64,000 bases of DNA from NCBI RefSeq assembly GCF_019343195.1, contig NZ_RPHB01000011.1, forward strand, positions 86,001 through 150,000. The letters run 5' to 3'. The stretch is from Arthrospiribacter ruber. Its GTDB lineage: Bacteria > Bacteroidota > Bacteroidia > Cytophagales > Cyclobacteriaceae. Made by a program: the position numbers and the translations under genes. Below the pieces are notes generated by a model. The model was not told the origin of the DNA. It was given only the letters and a program-made list of their open reading frames with translations, and made no database searches. Below, one piece after another: positions 54,065 through 63,546 of the stretch (position 1 is the stretch's first letter; each line of letters starts with the position of its first letter).

Positions 54065-55393
54065 ATGAGAAAGTTAAGCTTTACGCTGATTTTGAGTGCA
54101 TGTCTGGCACTTACAGCACTGGCCCAATCCAAAATTGAATTCAGGGAGTTTACCTTGGATAATGGATTGCATGTAATCCTGCACCAGGACAGAAGTACTC
54201 CGATTGTAGCTACTACTGTTTTCTATCATGTAGGTTCAAAAAATGAGGATCCCGAAAGAACTGGGTTTGCCCATTTTTTTGAGCACTTGATGTTTGAAGG
54301 GACAGAAAATATCCCTAGAGGCAAGTATTTTGAAATAGTGGAATCAGCTGGTGGTACGCTCAATGCGGGTACAAGCCAGGATTACACTATCTATTATGAA
54401 ATTTTGCCCTCCAATCAATTAGAATTGGCCTTGTACTTGGAGTCCGAGAGAATGCTTCATGCTAAAGTAGATCAGATCGGAGTAGACACTCAAAGAGAAG
54501 TGATCAAACAGGAAATGAAGCAGGTGATGGAAGAACGTCCTTATGGCAACTTCCAGAGGGAATTGCCTCTAAGATTGTACACCAACCACCCTTACAGATG
54601 GCCGATAATTGGTGCTGCTGAACATTTGGATGCTGCCTCTTTAGAGGAATTTGTGGATTTCTATAAGACTTTTTATGTGCCAAATAATGCCACTTTGACT
54701 TTGGTAGGTGATTTTGAATATGATGAGGCAGAAGAAATGGTCAAGAAATATTTCTCAGAGATTCCGAAGGGAACCAAAGAAATGAGAAGGCCTGATGTCG
54801 AAATTGAAAGACTGGCAGAGGAGATCAAAGATAATATTTATGACAATATCCAGCTCCCAGCAGTTTTTCAAGGGTATATCATGCCAGCCAAAAACCACGA
54901 AGACTACTATGCATTGGATCTGTTGAGCACCTACCTTCTTTCCGGTAAGAGCTCCTTAATGTACAGAAAGCTGGTGGATGAATCGCAGAAAGCTGTTCAA
55001 GCGGCAGCCATCCCTAATAACCTGGAAGATGGAGGCATGTTTATAATCCTTGCCATTGCCAATATGGGTATTGAAGTAGAAGATCTACACACCGCCGTCG
55101 ATGAGATTTTGGCAGAAGTCAAAGAAAATGGAATCAGTGATAATGATTTCACCAAATTATTGAATATTAAAGAGACCCAATATGTCAATAGCCTTGGTTC
55201 AGTAGCTAACATAGCCATGGAATTGGCACAGGCCCATGTTTTCTACGGAGAAGCTGACTATATCAATAAAAAGTTGGAAAAATATAGAGCTGTAAAGCCC
55301 GAAGATATCAAGAGGGTAGCCAATCAGTACCTTACCAAAGACAGTAGAGTAGTGTTAAACTACCTTCCAAAATCGGCTCAGACTACAGAATGA
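54065..55393 (+). CDS. M16 zinc peptidase, catalytic partner
   Basis: 442 residues with a signal peptide (cut near LAQ). The inverted zinc motif H-x-x-E-H is intact in FAHFFEHLMFEG (about residues 75-86), and the third ligand Glu is in REVIKQEMKQVMEERPYG. Typical for the active subunit of heterodimeric bacterial M16 proteases that cut small peptides in a closed chamber. The second subunit follows 23 nt downstream. Preceded by a 237-nt gap (53828-54064) without recognisable sites. Confidence 0.92.
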   Translation: MRKLSFTLILSACLALTALAQSKIEFREFTLDNGLHVILHQDRSTPIVATTVFYHVGSKNEDPERTGFAHFFEHLMFEGTENIPRGKYFEIVESAGGTLNAGTSQDYTIYYEILPSNQLELALYLESERMLHAKVDQIGVDTQREVIKQEMKQVMEERPYGNFQRELPLRLYTNHPYRWPIIGAAEHLDAASLEEFVDFYKTFYVPNNATLTLVGDFEYDEAEEMVKKYFSEIPKGTKEMRRPDVEIERLAEEIKDNIYDNIQLPAVFQGYIMPAKNHEDYYALDLLSTYLLSGKSSLMYRKLVDESQKAVQAAAIPNNLEDGGMFIILAIANMGIEVEDLHTAVDEILAEVKENGISDNDFTKLLNIKETQYVNSLGSVANIAMELAQAHVFYGEADYINKKLEKYRAVKPEDIKRVANQYLTKDSRVVLNYLPKSAQTTE

Positions 55394-55416
55394 TCACTCT
55401 TTAATCAAAACGAGAA

Positions 55417-57459
55417 ATGAAAAAGTTATTCATATATTTTATAATGGCCCTGTTCGCTACTTCAGCCGTAGCACAGGTAGATAGAAGTAAAATGCCGGAA
55501 CCCGGCCCAGCCCCGGAAATCAAACTTGGGAATGCTGAAAGCTTTACCTTGGACAACGGGTTAAAGGTATTTGTAGTACAAAACTCAAAATTACCTAGGG
55601 TTTCTTATACCCTTATTATAGACAGAGATCCTGTTTTGGAAGGTGACAAGGCAGGGATGCTCGGCTTTGTAGGCGATATGCTTACTGCAGGTACTACCAA
55701 TAGGCCTAAGGACGAATTCAACGAGGAAATAGATTTTCTTGGAGCAAGAATATCAGGATCTTCTACTTCTCTAAGTGCATCTACCTTGACCAAAAACCAG
55801 GAAAAGGTATTGGAATTGATGGCTGATGTACTTTACAATGCCGTTTTTCCTGAGGAAGAATTGGAAAAACTAAAGACAATGGTAAAGTCATCTTTGGCTT
55901 TGCAAAAGAACGATCCAAATGGAATTTCCAATACTTTGACTACGAAGTTGGCCTATGGGACCGACCATCCTTATGGTGAAGTAAGTACCGAGAAGACAGT
56001 AGATAATGTTACAGTAGATGATATCAAGCAATATGTGAATACTTTCTTCAGGCCTAATATTGCGTATTTAGCCATTGTTGGAGATGTAGATTTGGCAACT
56101 GCTAAATCTTTGGTGGACAAGCATTTTTCCAAATGGGAGAAAGCTGAAGTACCGACTTTTGAGTATGACATGCCTCAGCCTCCATCTGAAAATGTAGTTG
56201 CTTTGGTGGACAGGTCATCTTCCCAACAGTCTGTCATCAATGTTACTTATCCAATAGAAAACAGCTTGGCTTCAGAAGATTATCTGGCCAATAGAATTGT
56301 AGGTTTTGTATTGGGCGGAGGTGCTTCTTCTAGGTTGTTTATGAACCTTAGGGAAGACAAAAGCTGGACTTATGGGGCAAATGCTTCAATAGGCCAGGAT
56401 GAGTTAGTGGCCACCTTTTCTGCTTTTTCAAGTGTAAGAGGTTCTGCTACGGATTCTGCGGTAAACGAATTTATTTATGAAATCCGGAATCTTAGAGATA
56501 ATGGTATCACAGAGGAAGAGTTGGCATCTGCTAAAGCCAATCTCAGTGGATCCTTTGGAAGATCATTGGAGAGTCCCTCAACTATTGCGAACTTCTTTTT
56601 GAACATTGAAAGGTACAATTTACCTCAGGATTACTACACTACCTACCTTCAGCGGCTCAATGCCCTAACAGTAGATCAAGTAAATGCTGCAGCAAAACGT
56701 ATCCTTAAACCTGAAAACATGTACATAACCGTTGTAGGCAATGGCTCAGAGGTCCAAGAAGGCCTTATGGCTTTTGGTGAAGTACAGAGATTTAATAATA
56801 CAGGTGAGCCAGAGGTGACTGTTGCTGTGGATGATAGCATCACTCCCGAAGCAGTGATTCAGGCCTATCTTTCTGCTATCGGCGGTGCAGATAATGCCAA
56901 AAGCATCAAAACTTCAAAAATCGAATCTTCAGCCGAGATCCAAGGGATGAAATTGGATATGTCTTATGTATATGATGAGGAAAATCAGGCTTTCTCCAAT
57001 AAGGTTTCTATGATGGGAAATGTTGCTTCACATACTGTGATAAAGGATGGTAAAGCTAAAGTTACAGCAATGGGCCAATCCCAAGAGTTGACTGATGAGC
57101 AGTTTGAAGCTGCGAAAATGAGCATGTTCATTTTCCCGGAACTTCATTATGACCTTATGGGCTATACCATGGAAATTGATGGTATTCATGATGTAGATGG
57201 GGAGCAGGCGTACAAATTGGTAATATCCAATCCTACAGGAGCCAAGACAATCAACTATTACAGCGTTGACTCCGGGCTGAAATTGAAGTCAGAAAGTGCT
57301 GAAACCGGAGAAATGCTTTTTGCAGAATACCAGGATGTCGATGGAGTAAAATATCCAATGCTGACTGTACTTAAATCCCCTATGATCCCAATGCCTTTGG
57401 AAGCAAAAGTGGAAAAAGTGGAATTTAATGTTCCTATTGCAGAAGAAGACATGAATTAA
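55417..57459 (+). CDS. M16 peptidase, non-catalytic partner with extra C-terminal domain
   Basis: 680 residues, signal peptide cut near AVAQ. The M16 domain pair (about 30-460) is well conserved, but at the zinc site it reads MLGFVGDMLTAGTTNR, without H-x-x-E-H, so it is the substrate-binding partner. It keeps the R/Y pair region (DKSWTYGANASIG). Residues ~470-680 form an additional beta-rich domain (TPEAVIQAYLSAIGGADN ... NYYSVDSGLKLK) not found in ordinary M16B subunits and homologous to the whole downstream protein. Confidence 0.9.
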   Translation: MKKLFIYFIMALFATSAVAQVDRSKMPEPGPAPEIKLGNAESFTLDNGLKVFVVQNSKLPRVSYTLIIDRDPVLEGDKAGMLGFVGDMLTAGTTNRPKDEFNEEIDFLGARISGSSTSLSASTLTKNQEKVLELMADVLYNAVFPEEELEKLKTMVKSSLALQKNDPNGISNTLTTKLAYGTDHPYGEVSTEKTVDNVTVDDIKQYVNTFFRPNIAYLAIVGDVDLATAKSLVDKHFSKWEKAEVPTFEYDMPQPPSENVVALVDRSSSQQSVINVTYPIENSLASEDYLANRIVGFVLGGGASSRLFMNLREDKSWTYGANASIGQDELVATFSAFSSVRGSATDSAVNEFIYEIRNLRDNGITEEELASAKANLSGSFGRSLESPSTIANFFLNIERYNLPQDYYTTYLQRLNALTVDQVNAAAKRILKPENMYITVVGNGSEVQEGLMAFGEVQRFNNTGEPEVTVAVDDSITPEAVIQAYLSAIGGADNAKSIKTSKIESSAEIQGMKLDMSYVYDEENQAFSNKVSMMGNVASHTVIKDGKAKVTAMGQSQELTDEQFEAAKMSMFIFPELHYDLMGYTMEIDGIHDVDGEQAYKLVISNPTGAKTINYYSVDSGLKLKSESAETGEMLFAEYQDVDGVKYPMLTVLKSPMIPMPLEAKVEKVEFNVPIAEEDMN

Positions 57460-57517
57460 TTACCTTTATGGGAGGGTTTACCTCCCTATTTTTATTTTAA
57501 ACAAAAAATTTAGGACC

Positions 57518-58243
57518 ATGAAAAATTTAAAGATATTAGCAATTGCATGTGTAATGAGCTTGCCTGTCAGCAGTGGTTTCGCAAATGAAAACCCTCATGT
57601 TGTAGAGGTGAAAACTTCTTTTAACGATCCTTCCACAGTCATTTCCAATTACATCAAAGCTGTAGGCGGTAAAGATAACGTAGCAAAAATCAAGAATGCG
57701 GTTATCAATATGGAGGCTGAATTCCAAGGCGCAAAAATTGAAATGAAGCAGATTGCTGACAGTGAAAATGAAAGAATGGTTCAGGAGACTTCTTTCATGG
57801 GAAATGTAGCACAGCGAACTGTACTCGCAAATGGGAAAGGTAAAATTTCTGCGATGGGACAAGAAGAGGAATTGAATGAGGAAATGATACAGGTTTTAAA
57901 AGCTCAAGTATATGTGTTTCCAGAGGAGAATTACGAAAGCTTTGGTTACAATCTTGAACTACAGGGAACAGAGAACATTGATGGAGAAGATGCGCATAAA
58001 CTGGTCATTACTACTCCCAATAATCAAAAAACAGTTGAATATTATTCTGTTGATTCAGGATTGAAGTTGAGAACCAGTTCAGAAGCCACTGGAGACATTT
58101 CTTACAGTGACTACGAGGAAGTAGAAGGAGTCAAATTTCCAATGAAAATGACCATCAAAAACCCTATGTTGCCTACAGCAATGGAAGCCAAGGTTGTTTC
58201 AGTGAAATTCAATCAAGAACTTTCTGATGAGGAGTTTAATTGA
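57518..58243 (+). CDS. exported paralogue of the C-terminal domain of the M16 partner
   Basis: 241 residues: signal peptide MKNLKILAIACVMSLPVSS (cut near FAN), then a domain aligning along its full length to residues ~470-680 of the preceding protein. Shared stretches include the identical YYSVDSGLKL and the closely similar pairs SFMGNVAQRTV / SMMGNVASHTV and KISAMGQEEEL / KVTAMGQSQEL. The beta-rich pattern recalls lipoprotein-carrier (LolA/LolB-like) or DUF4292-like folds; this is a guess. It is 58 nt after the M16 gene and ends in a shared terminator. Confidence 0.8.
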   Translation: MKNLKILAIACVMSLPVSSGFANENPHVVEVKTSFNDPSTVISNYIKAVGGKDNVAKIKNAVINMEAEFQGAKIEMKQIADSENERMVQETSFMGNVAQRTVLANGKGKISAMGQEEELNEEMIQVLKAQVYVFPEENYESFGYNLELQGTENIDGEDAHKLVITTPNNQKTVEYYSVDSGLKLRTSSEATGDISYSDYEEVEGVKFPMKMTIKNPMLPTAMEAKVVSVKFNQELSDEEFN

Positions 58244-58262
58244 TTCAGTAATAGTGAAGAAT

Positions 58263-58294
58263 AAAAAAAGGGAGCTCAGCAGCTCCCTTTTTTT
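58263..58294. terminator. bidirectional terminator
   Basis: A-run, GGGAGCT (58270-58276), loop CAGC, AGCTCCC (58281-58287), seven Ts. It serves the M16 cluster and the convergent DoxX gene, whose stop codon (58293-58295) overlaps the T-run. Confidence 0.9.
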
Positions 58295-58736
58295 ATTCAT
58301 TTGGGTGCTGTTTCATCCAGTGATCGACTGAGAATTTTCCAGAACCGTAAATCAAAAATACAATCAAAAGTGCAAAGACTAAGATGGAAATCTCAAACTC
58401 TAGGTTGTTGCTCACAGACAGGAAACCTTGGTTGATGTTTACGAAAAACACAGCAAAAAACAATATAGGAAGTTGGAACAGGACCGCAAAGCGGGTCAGT
58501 AGTCCGAATGCTATCAAAATCCCACCAACCAAATGCGCAAAAGCCACATAATGAGCCAGAGCCATACTGAAAAAAGCCAAGTCGACGTTACTGGCCGTTT
58601 GGAGCAAAGCCTCTGTATTGGAGATAAATAAGATACCCTTGTAAAGGATAAATATACCCAAGGCTATACGGACATAATCAATCCATGCGGGATGATGGGA
58701 GTCCGCCCATACTTCTATTTTTGTTGTTAGGTTCAT
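58293..58736 (-). CDS. DoxX-family membrane protein
   Basis: 147 residues with four membrane helices: IDYVRIALGIFILYKGILFI, a second near ALAHYVAFAHLVGGILIAFG, a third (VLFQLPILFFAVFFV) and a fourth (ISILVFALLIVFLIYGSG). The pattern G-x-L-I-A-F-G-L-L-T-R-F-A is typical of DoxX. Family members are linked to redox stress or quinone chemistry, but no reaction is established. Monocistronic by context. Confidence 0.85.
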   Translation of the reverse strand: MNLTTKIEVWADSHHPAWIDYVRIALGIFILYKGILFISNTEALLQTASNVDLAFFSMALAHYVAFAHLVGGILIAFGLLTRFAVLFQLPILFFAVFFVNINQGFLSVSNNLEFEISILVFALLIVFLIYGSGKFSVDHWMKQHPNE

Positions 58737-58837
58737 AGTATTTTTGGGTTTGTTGATACCCTTAATTTACAAAAAAAAGCATGCCTTTTCTCATGTATCT
58801 CTTTAAAAATCAAATGTTTGCTCTTTATTTTTAAGGG

Positions 58838-60466
58838 TTAGCCCTTTTTCAATATGATCTTCGGGAAAAATTGAGACTGTTCTTTTTTAAGCTTTAGGAT
58901 TAATTCCCTGCCAGATCTGTTAATGGTGATCATGGAATCATGTTCTAATTTGAGATTTTTTATGCCCGAAATTGAATTTCCATTTAGAAATAACAATTTA
59001 TCACCTTTCATAAAGTCTTGATAAGCTTGAGCGTCAGGGTGAACTTGCTTTACTTCCAGATCATCATTGGTACGTATTCCAAAATGGTGAAGCAGATAAT
59101 CATCCTCATAAGAATAATCTATCTGCACATTTATTTGATCAAAGGCAGCTTTTAAATAGTGAAAAATGTCCACTTTTTTTATTAGCAGCTCATTTAGCAA
59201 CTGATAAGAAGGGCTTGATTGGGTTTTGACTATTTCTAAGAAGTCATTAAGAGAATAGCCTTTTTTTACTCTCCCATATTTTTCCCAAAAAATCTTCATG
59301 ATTTCAGAGAGACTGGATTGATTGGCTTTTAATGAGGTATCAAGACAAAATGCTATTAGAGCCCCTCTGTTGTAGATATTTACTTTATCCTCGGGAATAC
59401 CTTCTTGATAACCATCCAGCCACAGATCAAAACTTGACTCAATAATGGTCTGATTTCTCCATCCTAAGTTATCAGATTCTCTTTGAAGCTTTTTTTCTAA
59501 AGATAGAAGGTGCTCCCGCTCGGACCAATAACCTGATTTTTTCAGATAATAATCTCCCATGAAAGTGGTGATACCCTCTAGAATAAATCCTTCCTCCAGA
59601 TATACCTCTTTAGAAAGGTCATAAGGAGACAAAGCAGTCGGTCGGATTCTGCAAACATTCCAAAAGTGATAGAGCTCATGGGAGCTCACCCCGATCAGTC
59701 TTTCAAACTTCTCCTTGTCAGCAAGCTCAATATCTGGGCCAATGGTAATTACAGTAGAAAATGCATGTTCGACGCCGTGGTAATGTTCGTATGGAAGTAG
59801 AAGTATGATAAAGTGGTAATCTTTTGCTGGGAAATCACCAAAATCCCGAATCATAGATTCCGTAAATTTTTTGAATACTTCTATGAGTTTTTCGGTAGAA
59901 AAGTGAACACTTCCTGACAGCCAAATATGAAAGTCAGAAGAATTTACTTGGTAAACTTGATGAAGTAGGTTCTTTTCAGAAAGGAGGGGGCTGTCTATTA
60001 GATGTTGGTAATTGTCAGCAAGCCATTTCCCATGTGCTATCTGAGGAAGAGCAGTGGCAGCTTTGTGATCTTTTGGCAACTGAAGATGAACTTCAATGCT
60101 TTCATTTTCCCGTCCTGCTACAGCGAAAATGAAGTTGCTGAAATTTAAATACAGCATTTTATCATCTGTCCAGCAGCTTCCTGCATCCATTTTGCTGCAG
60201 TAATATTCATAAGCTATTTCTACTGTTCCACTTTCTCTTGCTTGGAATTCCCATTGATCTTTACTTACTTTCTTCAATGCGATAGGGATGCTAGAGGAGC
60301 CAATCTCAAAGCCTCTGATATTTTTTGCAAAATTCGCCAATTCATATCTGCCCGGACGCCAAGCGGCTACCTGAAGCCTTACCGGTTCATTTCTTTGACA
60401 ATAGATTGAGAAATTTATTTGGATAAATTGCGAGACTTTGGACTTTTGTGAGATGATATACTTCAT
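58838..60466 (-). CDS. M61-family metallopeptidase (glycyl aminopeptidase type)
   Basis: 542 residues, cytosolic-looking (no signal peptide). The zinc motif SSHELYHFWNVCRIRP (near residue 262) is the M61 signature, and the third ligand is in YLEEGFILEGITTFMGD. The N-terminal beta domain (about 1-170) includes AAWRPGRYELANFAKN, and the C-terminal ~85 residues form a PDZ-like domain (DDLEVKQVHPDAQAYQDFMKGD). ATG 60466 is preferred over 60490, which overlaps the promoter element. Divergent from rpmH. Confidence 0.88.
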   Translation of the reverse strand: MKYIISQKSKVSQFIQINFSIYCQRNEPVRLQVAAWRPGRYELANFAKNIRGFEIGSSSIPIALKKVSKDQWEFQARESGTVEIAYEYYCSKMDAGSCWTDDKMLYLNFSNFIFAVAGRENESIEVHLQLPKDHKAATALPQIAHGKWLADNYQHLIDSPLLSEKNLLHQVYQVNSSDFHIWLSGSVHFSTEKLIEVFKKFTESMIRDFGDFPAKDYHFIILLLPYEHYHGVEHAFSTVITIGPDIELADKEKFERLIGVSSHELYHFWNVCRIRPTALSPYDLSKEVYLEEGFILEGITTFMGDYYLKKSGYWSEREHLLSLEKKLQRESDNLGWRNQTIIESSFDLWLDGYQEGIPEDKVNIYNRGALIAFCLDTSLKANQSSLSEIMKIFWEKYGRVKKGYSLNDFLEIVKTQSSPSYQLLNELLIKKVDIFHYLKAAFDQINVQIDYSYEDDYLLHHFGIRTNDDLEVKQVHPDAQAYQDFMKGDKLLFLNGNSISGIKNLKLEHDSMITINRSGRELILKLKKEQSQFFPKIILKKG

Positions 60467-60487
60467 TTTATAAGGGTTGTTACGAAA

Positions 60488-60495
60488 CAAAAGTA
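60488..60495 (-). promoter_or_regulatory. -7 promoter element of the M61 gene
   Basis: Minus strand TACTTTTG (TAnnTTTG), 21 nt before the ATG at 60466; a TTTT at the -33 position is a partial match. It is back to back with the rpmH promoter. Confidence 0.5.
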
Positions 60496-60504
60496 AAATG
60501 CTGA

Positions 60505-60535
60505 TTTGTAAATAAAAAAAAGGTATCTATCTTTG
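60505..60535 (+). promoter_or_regulatory. promoter of the rpmH-rnpA operon
   Basis: TTTG (60505-60508), 19-nt spacer, TATCTTTG (60528-60535): a full match to the Bacteroidota promoter TTTG-N19-TAnnTTTG. Leader of about 60 nt to the rpmH ATG. Confidence 0.75.
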
Positions 60536-60602
60536 CAGTCCTTTATGGGGTGACCTTGAAAGGAATCAATTTGGAAAGGGAAAATATTAAAAGCATATCG
60601 TC

Positions 60603-60761
60603 ATGAAAAGAACATTTCAACCTTCTCGTAGAAAAAGAAGAAACAAGCACGGGTTCAGACTAAGAATGTCTACCGCAAATGGAAGAAGAGTATTGAAGTC
60701 TAGAAGAGCAAAAGGAAGACATAAACTCACTGTTTCTTCAGAAAAAACATTGAAGAAATAA
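60603..60761 (+). CDS. rpmH: 50S ribosomal protein L34
   Basis: 52 residues, [20 protein letters not shown] then [20 protein letters not shown], the highly basic L34 signature. Followed 45 nt later by rnpA, the near-universal pairing. Too short to be noticed by length alone, but the sequence is unmistakable. Confidence 0.97.
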   Translation: MKRTFQPSRRKRRNKHGFRLRMSTANGRRVLKSRRAKGRHKLTVSSEKTLKK

Positions 60762-60806
60762 TTTCGGGCATTTAATTTCCGTATTTTGATACGAAATACA
60801 GATGCT

Positions 60807-61202
60807 ATGAAATTCAGACTTAAAAAGAATGAACGATTACATTCTGAAAAGTTAATAAAGGAACTTTTTGATAAAGGTTCCTCTTTTTTTTTATACCCAT
60901 TCAAAGTGGTGGTATTGGACTTGCCTTCAAGTCAAGATGGAACTGTACAGGTACTTTTTTCGGTTTCAAAGAAGAAAATCAAAAAAGCGGTTCATCGTAA
61001 CCTAGTCAAAAGAAGGATTAAGGAGGCTTACAGGCTTAATAAAAATCTTTTGTTAAACTTCCCTAAAACCAATAAACTCATAGCTTTGATCTACGTTTCA
61101 TCTGAGGTTGGTGAATTTTCACCCATTCAGAGTAAGCTGGTTAAAATACTTGAAAAAATTAACGCCCAATTCAATGCCCAAGTCAATGAAAAACAGACAT
61201 AA
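60807..61202 (+). CDS. rnpA: ribonuclease P protein component
   Basis: 131 residues from ATG 60807. The RNA-binding signature VHRNLVKRRIKEAYR (after VSKKKIKKA) is the RNR motif of the family, and the N-terminal KFRLKKNERLHSEKLIKELF also fits. It binds the RNase P RNA (not in this window) for tRNA 5' processing. The upstream in-frame TTG (60786) is not needed. Its 3' end overlaps the S41 peptidase start by 17 nt. Confidence 0.95.
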   Translation: MKFRLKKNERLHSEKLIKELFDKGSSFFLYPFKVVVLDLPSSQDGTVQVLFSVSKKKIKKAVHRNLVKRRIKEAYRLNKNLLLNFPKTNKLIALIYVSSEVGEFSPIQSKLVKILEKINAQFNAQVNEKQT

Positions 61203-62847
61203 AAATAAACTCATTATTACAATTGTTGCCTTGTTGGTGGCAGTTTCCCTTTTTTCATTTATCAACCGAAATGATAAGCTTTTTTCTTTAGCTAAGAATC
61301 TTGATATTTTCGCTTCCTTGGTAAGGGAGTTGGATTCTTATTATGTAGATGAAATTGACCCAGAGCATCTTGTTACCGTGGGTATTAACGCCATGCTGGA
61401 AGAGCTGGATCCTTATACAGAATATATTCCGGAGGAAAACTCAGATGATTTTAGGATGATGACTACTGGTGAATATGGTGGGGTAGGAGCTTTGATTGGG
61501 AACAGAACTGGTGTAAATATGATTTTGATGCCTTACAGGGGGTTTCCTGCACAAGCAGGAGGTTTGCGTATTGGTGATGAATTGCTAAAAGTAGATACAG
61601 TAAATGTCACTGATAAGTCTACTGCTGATATTTCAAGATTGCTAAAGGGACCGGCCAATACGGAGGTTTTTGTTCAAGTGAAAAGGGGAGAGGATACCAT
61701 TTCAGTAGATTTGACCAGAAGGAAAATAGTTATAAGCAATGTTCCTTACTATGGTAAAATAGATGAAGAAACGGGATATATTAAACTTTCGGATTTCACG
61801 ACTAATGCTGCGGCTGATGTGAGAAAAGCGTTAGTAGATCTTAAATCACAGGGAATAAATAGGTTGGTCTTGGATGTGAGGGATAATCCTGGAGGGATTT
61901 TGAAAGAGGCAGTTGAGGTTGTCAACCTCTTTATTCCAAAAGGCAAGGAAGTGGTAAGTACTATCGGTAAACTTGAGAGTGTAAATGCTACATATAAGAC
62001 AACTAAATCTCCTTTAGATAAGGATATTCCATTAGTAATATTGATCAATGAACGAAGTGCTTCGGCAGCAGAAATTGTTGCCGGTGCTCTTCAAGATTAT
62101 GACAGGGCTGTTTTGGTCGGGAGAAAAACATTTGGCAAAGGCCTGGTTCAGACGACCATTCCTTTATCATATAACTCCCAAGTCAAAGTGACCACAGCTA
62201 AATACTATATTCCAAGCGGGAGGTGTATTCAGGCCATAGATTATAGTAAAAAAGATGAGAATGGAGACTCCAAGTCAGTGCCAGATTCCTTAAGGAATGA
62301 ATTCAAAACCAAAAATGGAAGAATAGTAAAAGATGGAGCAGGTATTGAACCGGATAAGAAAATCGAGTCCAAAACCTATGCGCCAATTACTTTTAGTTTG
62401 GTGGCAAGGAGTTTAATCTTCGATTATGGGAATGAGTTTTTTAGAAAAAATGAAACTATAGGTAGCCCTTCGGAATTCAAAATCACAGATGAAATGTACC
62501 AAGAATTTGTTGCTTGGTTGGAAGACAAAGAATACGATTATACAACCTATGTCGAAAAGGCTTTAGAGGATCTAGTTAAGTATGCAGAGAAGGAAAAGTA
62601 TTTTGAAGAAATACAACCTACAATAAAAGATCTCAAGAAAAAGGTAAGTCATAACAAAGAGCAGGATCTTATTACTTATAAAGACGAGATAAAATCGGCT
62701 TTAAAAGAGGAGTTGATTTCCAGATATTATTATCAAGAGGGTGTTGTTGAGGCATCTCTAAATGACGATGAAGATATTGAGAAAGCATTGGAAGTGCTTA
62801 TTGATCAAAATGAGTTCAAAAGAGTTTTGGCGTTTCTTAAAAAATAA
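61186..62847 (+). CDS. S41-family C-terminal processing peptidase
   Basis: 553 residues from ATG 61186. One N-terminal membrane anchor (LIITIVALLVAVSLFSFI), a helical region, a PDZ domain (about 90-175, TGEYGGVGALIG and GGLRIGDELLKVD), then the protease core with the catalytic Ser in NERSASAAEIVAGAL and the Lys in GRKTFGKGLVQT. A C-terminal helical extension of ~150 residues follows. It cleaves envelope proteins near their C-termini. Start overlaps rnpA, implying translational coupling; tsaB begins 6 nt after its stop. Confidence 0.92.
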   Translation: MKNRHKNKLIITIVALLVAVSLFSFINRNDKLFSLAKNLDIFASLVRELDSYYVDEIDPEHLVTVGINAMLEELDPYTEYIPEENSDDFRMMTTGEYGGVGALIGNRTGVNMILMPYRGFPAQAGGLRIGDELLKVDTVNVTDKSTADISRLLKGPANTEVFVQVKRGEDTISVDLTRRKIVISNVPYYGKIDEETGYIKLSDFTTNAAADVRKALVDLKSQGINRLVLDVRDNPGGILKEAVEVVNLFIPKGKEVVSTIGKLESVNATYKTTKSPLDKDIPLVILINERSASAAEIVAGALQDYDRAVLVGRKTFGKGLVQTTIPLSYNSQVKVTTAKYYIPSGRCIQAIDYSKKDENGDSKSVPDSLRNEFKTKNGRIVKDGAGIEPDKKIESKTYAPITFSLVARSLIFDYGNEFFRKNETIGSPSEFKITDEMYQEFVAWLEDKEYDYTTYVEKALEDLVKYAEKEKYFEEIQPTIKDLKKKVSHNKEQDLITYKDEIKSALKEELISRYYYQEGVVEASLNDDEDIEKALEVLIDQNEFKRVLAFLKK

Positions 62848-62853
62848 ACCGGA

Positions 62854-63546
62854 ATGGCAATCATTTTATCGATCGAAACTGCCACATCGGTTTGTTCTGT
62901 GGCTTTACACGAAAATGACCGCTTATTGGCATTAAGTGAGATCAGTTCACCAAACTCACATGGTAAAATGATCATGCCGATGATTGATGAGATTTTCGAT
63001 ATTGCAAAGATAGATAAAAGAGAAATCGATGCTGTTGCTGTTTCAAGTGGGCCAGGATCGTATACAGGGTTGAGGATAGGTGTTTCTACAGCCAAAGGTT
63101 TTGTGTTCGCATTGGGTGTTCCGCTTATTGAGGTAAATACTTTAGAAGGGCTTGCACAGCAAGTTACAGAATGTGATATTAGACAAGGAAGTGTTATTAT
63201 TCCTTTGTTGGATGCAAGAAGGATGGAGGTTTACTGTTCTGTTTATTCTTATGATTTGAAAGAGCTTTCTCCTACGGAAGCTCTTGATATTGATCAAGCC
63301 ACTTTTAGTAATTGGTTGGAAAAAGGAGAGGTGATTTTTGTAGGAGATGGTTCGGATAAACTTAGACAAGTTTTAAATCATTCGAACGCTTTCTTTCCAG
63401 GTTTTGTCAATACTGCAAAAAGTATTGGTAAGATCGCTTTCCGGAAATTCAACCAAAAAGAGTTTGTTGACCTTGCCTACTTTGAACCAAATTATTTGAA
63501 GGAATTCATAGCTTTAAAATCTACTAAAAATCCCTTACTACAATGA
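62854..63546 (+). CDS. tsaB: tRNA threonylcarbamoyladenosine biosynthesis protein TsaB
   Basis: 230 residues of the actin-like ATPase/TsaD paralogue family: IILSIETATSVCSVALHEND at the N-terminus and AVSSGPGSYTGLRIGVSTAKG (about 63-83), the TsaB signature. Partner of TsaD/TsaE in making t6A37 in tRNA. It lacks the metal-binding H-x-x-x-H of TsaD, as expected. It overlaps the next gene by 4 nt (ATGA). Confidence 0.93.
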   Translation: MAIILSIETATSVCSVALHENDRLLALSEISSPNSHGKMIMPMIDEIFDIAKIDKREIDAVAVSSGPGSYTGLRIGVSTAKGFVFALGVPLIEVNTLEGLAQQVTECDIRQGSVIIPLLDARRMEVYCSVYSYDLKELSPTEALDIDQATFSNWLEKGEVIFVGDGSDKLRQVLNHSNAFFPGFVNTAKSIGKIAFRKFNQKEFVDLAYFEPNYLKEFIALKSTKNPLLQ

